Origin: Cricetomys ansorgei
Taxonomy: Eukaryota > Chordata > Mammalia > Rodentia > Nesomyidae
DNA: 64,000 nt
NCBI GenBank assembly: GCA_026225945.1
Contig: JAMJFZ010003656.1
Coordinates: forward strand, 372,001-436,000
Reading direction: 5' to 3'
The number at the start of each line of letters is the position of its first letter. The stretch's first letter is position 1. Shown here in pieces: positions 57,400 through 64,000 of this stretch. Under the pieces are notes generated by a model that was given only the letters and a program-made list of their open reading frames with translations, searched no databases and was not told the DNA's origin. The translations under genes and the position numbers were made by a program.

Positions 57400-58079
57400 C
57401 TGAGCACCAGCTGTGCAGGGTAGGGGGATGTAGCTTGCTGCTATGTATAGAGAATGTCACCATGAACAGCTATAATGTGCATGTGGTGTATGTGCACATG
57501 TGATTATGTGTGTTAGCAGCACTGTCAGAGCTCACAGAGATAGGAGGAAGGGAGGAGGGGGCCCTCTGCTTTATTTATCATTTCTGTGTCTTTCAGCTGA
57601 CTGCTTAACTACTCTGAAGAAATTAGTTCCAGAAGCAGTCTGCTTTTGAGTTACAAACCTAGCAATTTTCAGAATTGCACTCCCTCCCACCCCCCCCCCC
57701 TTTCTGTGTGTGTGTAAGAGTGGCAAGACCAATGAAATTTTGGAATAGCAATGTTAAAAACTCATTTTCAGCTTTTTCCAGAGATTGTTTATAAGTTTCT
57801 GGAGGATCAGCAAGAAATAATATGCTTGAGAAACTAAATAATAAAAAATAAAAGACAGTCTATAATGCAGAAATATACAGATAACTAGTGTCTTATACAG
57901 GTTTAAAGTAACATAAATATGTCCCTATGAGAAATTATTGATCTGCTGTTTGATGCTTAGAAATAAAAAGTGTTTTTTTTCATTCTGTTGAGATAACACA
58001 AAAATGTTGACATAGGAATTATTTTTATTTGCTGGTTGCTCACCCAAATGACTTTTTTTAAAAAAATAATTTAAAAAAT

Positions 58080-58215
58080 TTCTTAATTTTTGAGATAGGG
58101 TGTCACTTCACACCTAGAAACTCCCTGTGTAGCACAGGCTGGCATCAAACTCATGCTGACTTTCCTACTTCAGCACTTGCTGGCAGGGGTGAGATACCAT
58201 ACCCAGCTAGTAATA
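58080..58215 (-). repeat. B1-type SINE, diverged
   Basis: TTTTTGAGATAGGGTGTCAC, GTGTAGCACAGGCTGGCATC and GAGATACCATACCCAGCT. Confidence 0.6.
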
Positions 58216-58344
58216 TCTTTTTGTGTATATGTGAAGTATAAGATCCTGTAAGACCTTACCGTGCAGTATAGAAAGAATTACAAGTATTTATTATAGCTGA
58301 AGGGAAAGTACATAATTGTAAATATGTTTTTAATTATGTGGGAG

Positions 58345-58462
58345 CTGGATATGTGACATATGCCTGTAATCCCAGCACTCAGGAGACTAAGGAGGGAGCT
58401 CATAAATTCAAGACCAGCCCTAGGTTATAGAGCAAGACCTTGTCTCAGAATAAACAAACAAC
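58345..58462 (+). repeat. B1-type SINE
   Basis: GGAGCTGGATATGTGACATA, GTAATCCCAGCACTCAGGAG and AAGACCTTGTCTCAGAATAA. Confidence 0.75.
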
Positions 58463-58804
58463 ATGGAACATCAGAAATCATTGGAGGAATCTGCTGGATT
58501 AGGGGAAAACACATAGTAGCTGGGTAGCCTGCCCACAAGGTTGCAGATCCAGTGGCATTTTCTCCCCTCCATCACATCTGGTCTTGAGCAGCCCACCTCA
58601 TTTGTTCCTTCCTCTCTTCCCTGTTCTGAAAATAATTTCCTAGTGGTTCCCACTGCTCTTGGAGATTTCATGTTAGATCCTCAAACTTATTCAACCAGCA
58701 GGATCTGTTTCCTGCAAATGCATTCCATCACTGATTTGGAAGTCCCTTAAATACCCAGTATCTGATTTCTCAAGGACTATCATTTTAAAAAGTGGTCTCA
58801 CAGG

Positions 58805-58915
58805 GTCTGGTGAGATTGGTCCAGCTGGTAAGGGCCCCTGCCACCAACCCTGAGGACCTGAGTTCCATCCATGGAATTCATATAGTGAAAGGAGAGAACC
58901 AACTCCCATAAGTGG
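58805..58915 (+). repeat. B3-like SINE fragment
   Basis: GGTGAGATTGGTCCAGCTGGTAAGGG with CCTGAGGACCTGAGTTCCATCC; the 3' part is missing. Confidence 0.55.
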
Positions 58916-58936
58916 CGTGTGTATAAATAGAAATGT

Positions 58937-59270
58937 GATAGAGTCATTTACAAAAAAGTCCCATGTCCTGGATAGCTTAAATAAATCCCTTCCCAGTCCT
59001 GGAGGCTGAAAGATCTAGCAAGATCAAAGAAAGGGCTGGTCCCTCCCTACACCTCTCTCCTTAGCTTGTATGTATACCCCATCTCCTCACTGTGTCTTCA
59101 TTTGCTTGTATTGTGTGCCTGTGTCCTAATCTCCAGTTCTTACAAGGACATCAGACAAATTAGTTTTGAGCTGTCCTAGTGGCCTCATTTCTCCTTAACC
59201 ACTGCTTTAAATGTCTTGTTTGCCTATATAGTTACAATCTGAGATACTGAAGATATGGCTTCAATACATT
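58937..59270. mobile_element. Ancient MaLR-type LTR fragment
   Basis: CCAGTCCTGGAGGCTGAAAG, TCTCCTCACTGTGTCTTCAT and CTTACAAGGACATCAGACAA follow a mammalian MLT1/MST-like LTR in order. Subfamily not determined. Confidence 0.5.
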
Positions 59271-60245
59271 AATTTGATTGATTAATTAATTTAATCTCAA
59301 TTCAGTTCCTAACACTAGGAGAGATGCCCCTGCCTTTTCCGTATACTTTTATACTAGTGATTTCTGTTCCCGTGTTAGCTTTCTCACATTTACAAGTAAT
59401 GGGAAAGCATTTATAATGAAGAGTAAGAAAGGAGCTTCTGTCTTACGTGTGACTAACTGGGCAGGGAGTGGGAACCTTCAGAGCACTGTATAACTTCAGC
59501 CTTACTGTGTAGCCCCATCTCTATTCAATAATTCTGTTTCTCAGAGCTTGGCTTTGTGAGACATTTCAGTCATTTCTCTTCTTAATCAACAGGTTTAACT
59601 GCTTCCCTTTCTGTCCCCTCCTCCACCAGAATCCCATTTGTTAGTCCTTTGTTAGATAATCTTGTTTGACCAGGTATAATTGGCTTCCTGGAATTCCTAA
59701 AATGCTTAAATTTCTAAACATTATTAATTCTACCTTCGCTCTCTATTTTCTTTTTTTGCACCACTGCTTTTTAAATTAGCCAATCATTAGTAGACAATAA
59801 GGTTGAACCTCAACCAATGAGGAACACCTCCCCCCGCCCCCCCTTGTGTTAGGGAAAAAGACAGGCCATCTAGGCCGTGTGTGCTCCTTTTCACTAGCTT
59901 CATCCCAGGACATAGCACAACCTTTTTTCAAAAAGAAGTTGCCATGCTGAGTTACTTTCACTTTGTTCATGTATTCTTTTTGTGACACCAAAATTAGTCT
60001 TTCCTAACATCCTCAAAGTAGATGCCCTGTGAACAGTGATGTCCTCTGCAAACTGGGATAATGGGGGTAAAGGAGAATGATGACTTTTGAATTCAGTATT
60101 ATGCATGGATGTGTTTCCACACCATTGTCCTGTTCTCTAGACTCTCCCTCCTTATTCCTGACAGATAGTTTGAAAGAACACAATTCAAAAAAAATTTTCA
60201 CTTCTATTTATCAGACATAGTTTAAGCGCTAAATAAGTGGTTGGT

Positions 60246-60601
60246 GAATGAGTGGACTCGTGAATGGATAGATGGGTGGGTGAGGTAGCAGACAAATAAG
60301 CCATTCCTTGAATAGATGGATGCAGAGATGGGTAGATGGGTGGATGAATGGATGGCCATCTGAATGGGTGAGTGGGCAGATGAATAGAAGGATGAATGAG
60401 TTGATTATGGATGGGTATGTCATTATTGTTTGTCTAGGGCTCTTCAATCAGGTTCATTTTCTCTGCCAGTTAAAATAGTAAAAGGCAAGAAAAATCTTGA
60501 TTGAAGTGGATGAGTGGACTGTTGAATGGATAGATGGCTGAGGAAACAGAAAAACCATTCCTTGAGTAGATGGATGCAGAAATGGGTGGATGAATGGATG
60601 G
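60246..60601. repeat. (GGAT)-rich region containing a ~100-bp direct duplication
   Basis: 60246-60355 and 60508-60601 share ATGAGTGGACT, TGAATGGATAGATGG, CCATTCCTTGA, AGATGGATGCAGA and GGATGAATGGATGG in order. Between them is more GGAT/GAAT-rich sequence and unique AT-rich sequence (60420-60500). Confidence 0.9.
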
Positions 60602-61574
60602 TTTCCTGCTCAACCTTCCTTCTTCATCAACATTCCATGGTAGTACATGCTCTGTGTTGAAATTTTACTAAAGATTTTAGTTAAATGCTAGTAAGTGAAA
60701 TGGGATTTACTATCTGCACTTGATCCAGAATTAAGAAGACATAGCATCTCAGAAGAAATCATTTTGTATAGACTTGTTTTCTATAATCATACTTTAAATC
60801 CTGTAAGAAAATTAATATATACTACATTTGATTGTTGCTCCTCACATTTGAGCCTCTTCTGTGAAGATAGTGTCCTGGGACATTCTAGGAATTGGAGGCT
60901 GAGATGAGATCTGGGGGTGGTCACAGCAGCTGGGCTGCCACTGACCTCAAGATTGTATTTTATTGGAATTGGGGGGGGGGCATGACTGCAAGAATATGTC
61001 CTTACTACCAGTAGAGCCACAAAACTGAATGCATGTGGAGGAGAATTTTTTAGAGAAATTTTGCTCTAATACAAAATACATTAACCAGCAAAGCAAACCC
61101 AATGGAAACCACCTTGGGTGTTTTCTCTATGAGGAAGCTTGATGTGTAGAAATTAGTGTGATGACCAATTTCCTCTTTAAAAAACTAGCTTCTGCCAAGT
61201 GAATTTCGGAAGTAACAGAGATTGATTACTGGAGAGCTCTACCCTATGTTCATGGCTTTAGGGCAGATGTTTATTGTCCCTGGCCTTCAATTAGCTGTCC
61301 AGCAATTGCAGCCTGCCTTTCCTAAAGGGCTATGTTAGGCAATTATACACCCAGTACTGGGTGGGTCAGGCTAAGAAGGTGAAACTTGAGCTTGGAAGTA
61401 TAGGGATGGGGGCAGTGTAGACAGGGTTGTGGTGGACAGAGCTTCCATTCCACAAGGCCAGGCAGAGTCTGAACTAAAGCACTTTCTGTATATGCAGGAA
61501 GTTCTGACAAATACAGAACTATCATCCCAGAAATGTAAAACAGCAACTGCCAGAAAAAGGCAGAGGCACAAGAC

Positions 61575-61745
61575 TGGTTGGTTGGTTGGTTGGTTGGTGT
61601 GTGTTTTGAAATAAGGTCTCTCCATTTAGCCCTGGCTGTCTTGAAACTTGCTATGTAAACTAGGCTGGACTTGAACTCTCAGAGATCTGTCTGCCTTTGC
61701 CTTCCAAGGTCTGGGATTAAAAGCACATGCTGCCATACTGGGCCA
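61575..61745 (-). repeat. (TTGG)n and B1 SINE
   Basis: TTGG units at 61575-61598 form the tail side of a B1 complement (AATAAGGTCTCTCCATTTAG, CAAGGTCTGGGATTAAAAGC, CTGCCATACTGGGCC). Confidence 0.75.
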
Positions 61746-61764
61746 GAATTTGTTATTATGTCTA

Positions 61765-62045
61765 TTATTAGTTTCTCTTCTCATTGCTGTGACAACATAC
61801 TTGATAAAGTGACTTAAGGAAGGGTTTATTTTGGCTTATAGTCGTAGGGTACTGCCCTCCATGGTGGGGAAGTTATGACAGCAGGAGCAGAAGGCAACTA
61901 GTCACTACATCCGTAGTCAGGAATCAAGAAAAATGAATTCTAGAACTTAGCTAACTTTCTCCTTTTATTCAGCCCATACTTAGGGTGGGTCTATTCACCT
62001 CAGTTAATCCAATCTAGAAACACCCTTATAGACATACCCAGAGAA
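61765..62045 (-). mobile_element. MaLR-like LTR-type repeat, truncated
   Basis: TTCTCATTGCTGTGACAACA, GGAAGGGTTTATTTTGGCTTATAG, GGGTGGGTCTATTCACCTCA and GACATACCCAGAGAATTGTC mark a common rodent repeat related to 23465 and 36085. It abuts the L1 3' end. Confidence 0.6.
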
Positions 62046-64000
62046 TTGTCTCCTAGGCCCTACCTCCCCACCTTCTACTCTTCCCAGCTTGTCCCATCTC
62101 CTCTCTCCTGCAGACCTACCCCCCCATCCTCCCACCCCAGCCCCATCTCTCCCCAAGAAACAGCATTCCTCCCAGGGTTACTGCTCAAACATGGCACAAT
62201 AAGATGGAACAGGGTCAGGCACAATTCCCTACTTCAAGGTTGGACTAGGCAATCCAGCAGGGGGGAAGAGTCCCAAGGGCAGGCAAGAGATTCAGACACA
62301 CAACCCCTACTCTAGTCTATATGAGTTCTGCAAGAGCACCAGCCCAGGCAGCCTCAAGACATATTTGGGGAATCCAGCAGGTTCCATGTCTGCAGCTTCA
62401 GGCTCTGTGAGCCCCTAAAAGTGCTGGTCAATTGACTCCGTGGGGTTTGTTTTCCTGTCCTCCATTCCTCTGGTCCCATCAATACTTCCTCCACTTCTTC
62501 TGTGGGATTCCCCGAGCTCTGCATCTGTTCCATTCAGCTGCTGTTGGGAGCCTCTCTGATGAGGATTGGGCTATGCACCAATCTATGAGGAGAGCAGGAT
62601 AACTTTAGAAGTACTGTCCTGGCTGTCCAGACTCTAATTCCTGGCCTGCCCTGGAGTACCAGTCATGGTTTCCCCCTTTAGCGTGGGGTTCTGCCCTTCC
62701 ATTGCCCCAGCAGATCTTGTAGGGAAGACAGGTTATAGGACGAAATTTTTGTGGCTGGGATTGTGTCCCAGTCCCACTGCTTGAAGCCTTGCCTGGTTGC
62801 AGAAGATGGGTTGTTTGGCTCCCTATTGCCTATTATTAGAGGTCTTCACTAGGGTCTCCTTTGTTGATTCCAGTGAGATTCCACTGCACTAGGTCACCTG
62901 ATTATTCCTTACATGTCCTCCAGTGCTGGTCGTTTCTCCATATATTCTTTCCCTCCATCCCTCTCCCCACTCTTGGTCCCTTCTCTTCCTATTCCCATCC
63001 TCCTATATCCCACCTGCATCATCTGTTCTATTTCCCCTTTACCAGGGAGATCCCTGAGTCCCTGCTGGAGCCCTCCTTGTTGCATAGTCTCTCTGGGTTT
63101 GTGGATTGTAGTACCTTTGTCCTTTGATTAACAGTTAATGTTCACATATAAGTGAGTACATATCATGTTTGTCTTTCTGGGACTGAATTACTTCACTCAG
63201 GATGATTTTTTTTTCTAGATCCTTCTATTTGCCTGTAAAATTTTTAATAGCTGAGGGGTATTCCATTATGTGAATGTACCCCAGTTTCTTTATCCATTCT
63301 TCAGTTGAGGGGCATCTAGGTTGTTTCCAATTTCTGGCTTTTGTGCACAAAGCTGCTATAAATACAGTTGAACAAGTGTCCTTGTGGTAGGATGGAATGT
63401 CCTTGGGGTATATGTTCAGGAGTGACATAGATGGATCTTGAGGTAGGTAGATTTCCTGAGGAATCACTATAGTGATTTCTATAGTGGCCGTAAAAGTTTG
63501 TGCTCACATCAGCAATGAAGGAGTGTTTTCCTTGCTCCACATCCTCACTAGCATGAGCTGTCATTTCTATTATTGATCTTAGCTATTCTGACAGGTGTAA
63601 TATGGAATCTCAGAGTAGTTTTGATTTGTATTTCCCAGATGACTAAGGATGTTGAATATTTAAGTGTTTCTCAGCCCATTAAGATTCCTCTTTTGAAAAT
63701 TCTTTTTTAGATCTGTACCCCATTTTTAATTGGATTATTTGTTTTGTTGATGTCTAGTTTCTTGAGTTCTTTATATATTTTGGATATTAACCCTGTATTG
63801 GAAGTGGAGTTGGTGAAAATCTTTTCCCATTCTGTAGACTGCCATTTTGTCTTATTGATAGTGTCATTTGCCTTACAGAAACTTTTTAATTTCATGAGGT
63901 CCCATTTATTAATCATTGGTCTTAGTGCCTGAGGTATCCGTGTTCTGTTCAGGAAGTTGTCTCCTGTGCCAGTGAGTTCAAGAGTATTCCCCGCTTTCTC
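62046..64000 (-). mobile_element. LINE-1, 3' part (ORF2 C-terminus and 3' UTR)
   Basis: On the minus strand, from the window end toward 63135, broken frames encode L1 ORF2 C-terminal motifs: WDLMKLKSFCKAND and TEWEKIFTNSTSNTGLISKI (63707-63916 region), YHKDTCSTVFIAALCTKARN and STEEWIKKLGYIHIMEY (63225-63467 region). The frame closes at TYSLI-like residues with the stop near 63135. 62046-63134 fits an L1 3' UTR (AG-rich on the minus strand). ORF2 is split between frames by small indels, so this copy is inactive. The reverse transcriptase and 5' end lie beyond the window. Confidence 0.88.

Larger units (their letters stand above)
56327..64000 (+). other. Shroom2: Shroom2 intron 5 (5' part)
   Basis: Starts GTAGGT; no further Shroom2 exon is recognisable to the window end. 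56842-58080 is unusually free of SINEs. 58460-58800, 59280-60240 and 60602-61570 hold no recognised repeat. From 61575 repeats are continuous, ending in L1. Confidence 0.85.

Noticed and set aside
63225..63916. Functional minus-strand genes
   Set aside because: These are pieces of L1 ORF2 C-terminus broken by indels.

Overview
This window is eukaryotic and comes from a muroid (mouse/hamster/vole-type) rodent. The evidence is dense B1, B2/B3, B4 and ID SINEs, rodent-type LINE-1 sequence and spliced coding exons with GT-AG borders. I cannot fix the species. There is no sign of bacterial, phage or CRISPR sequence.

The only gene I can support is Shroom2 (APXL) on the + strand, recognised by comparison with my memory of the human protein. 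The gene is X-linked in human and mouse, so the window is probably X-chromosomal. It holds the end of intron 1 (1-35673), exon 2 with the second half of the PDZ domain (35674-35825), intron 2, exon 3 (49996-50127), intron 3, the very large exon 4 that carries the ASD1 actin-binding region (51826-54297), intron 4, a 101-base exon 5 (56226-56326) and the start of intron 5. Exon 1 with promoter, start codon and first PDZ half lies upstream. The later exons, including the ROCK-binding ASD2, lie downstream. Splice phases chain together as 0/2, 2/2, 2/0 and 0/2.

The main anomaly is in exon 4. It is one base too short for its flanking splice phases, and the reading frame changes between about 52886 and 52920, close to a run of five G, giving a stop at 52922-52924. 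Both halves read as good Shroom2 protein on either side. This is either an assembly or homopolymer error or a real truncating allele that removes ASD1 and ASD2. A possible 98-base cryptic intron (52820-52917) would restore the frame exactly.

The introns are made mostly of repeats: SINEs, with B1 copies on the minus strand about twice as common as on the plus strand; LTR-like elements; two fossil DNA transposons (MER2-like and MER20-like); minus-strand L1 pieces at 13.2-15.1 kb and from 62.05 kb to the window end; many microsatellites; a GC-rich minisatellite of about 19 bases per unit at 4.4-5.2 kb; several local duplications; and two poly(T)-marked, minus-strand possible retrocopy 3' ends. 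Repeat family names come from memory of consensus sequences and repeat edges are approximate.

I found no new biological system. The items most worth following up are the exon 4 frame break with its possible splice rescue, the minisatellite, and the local duplications.
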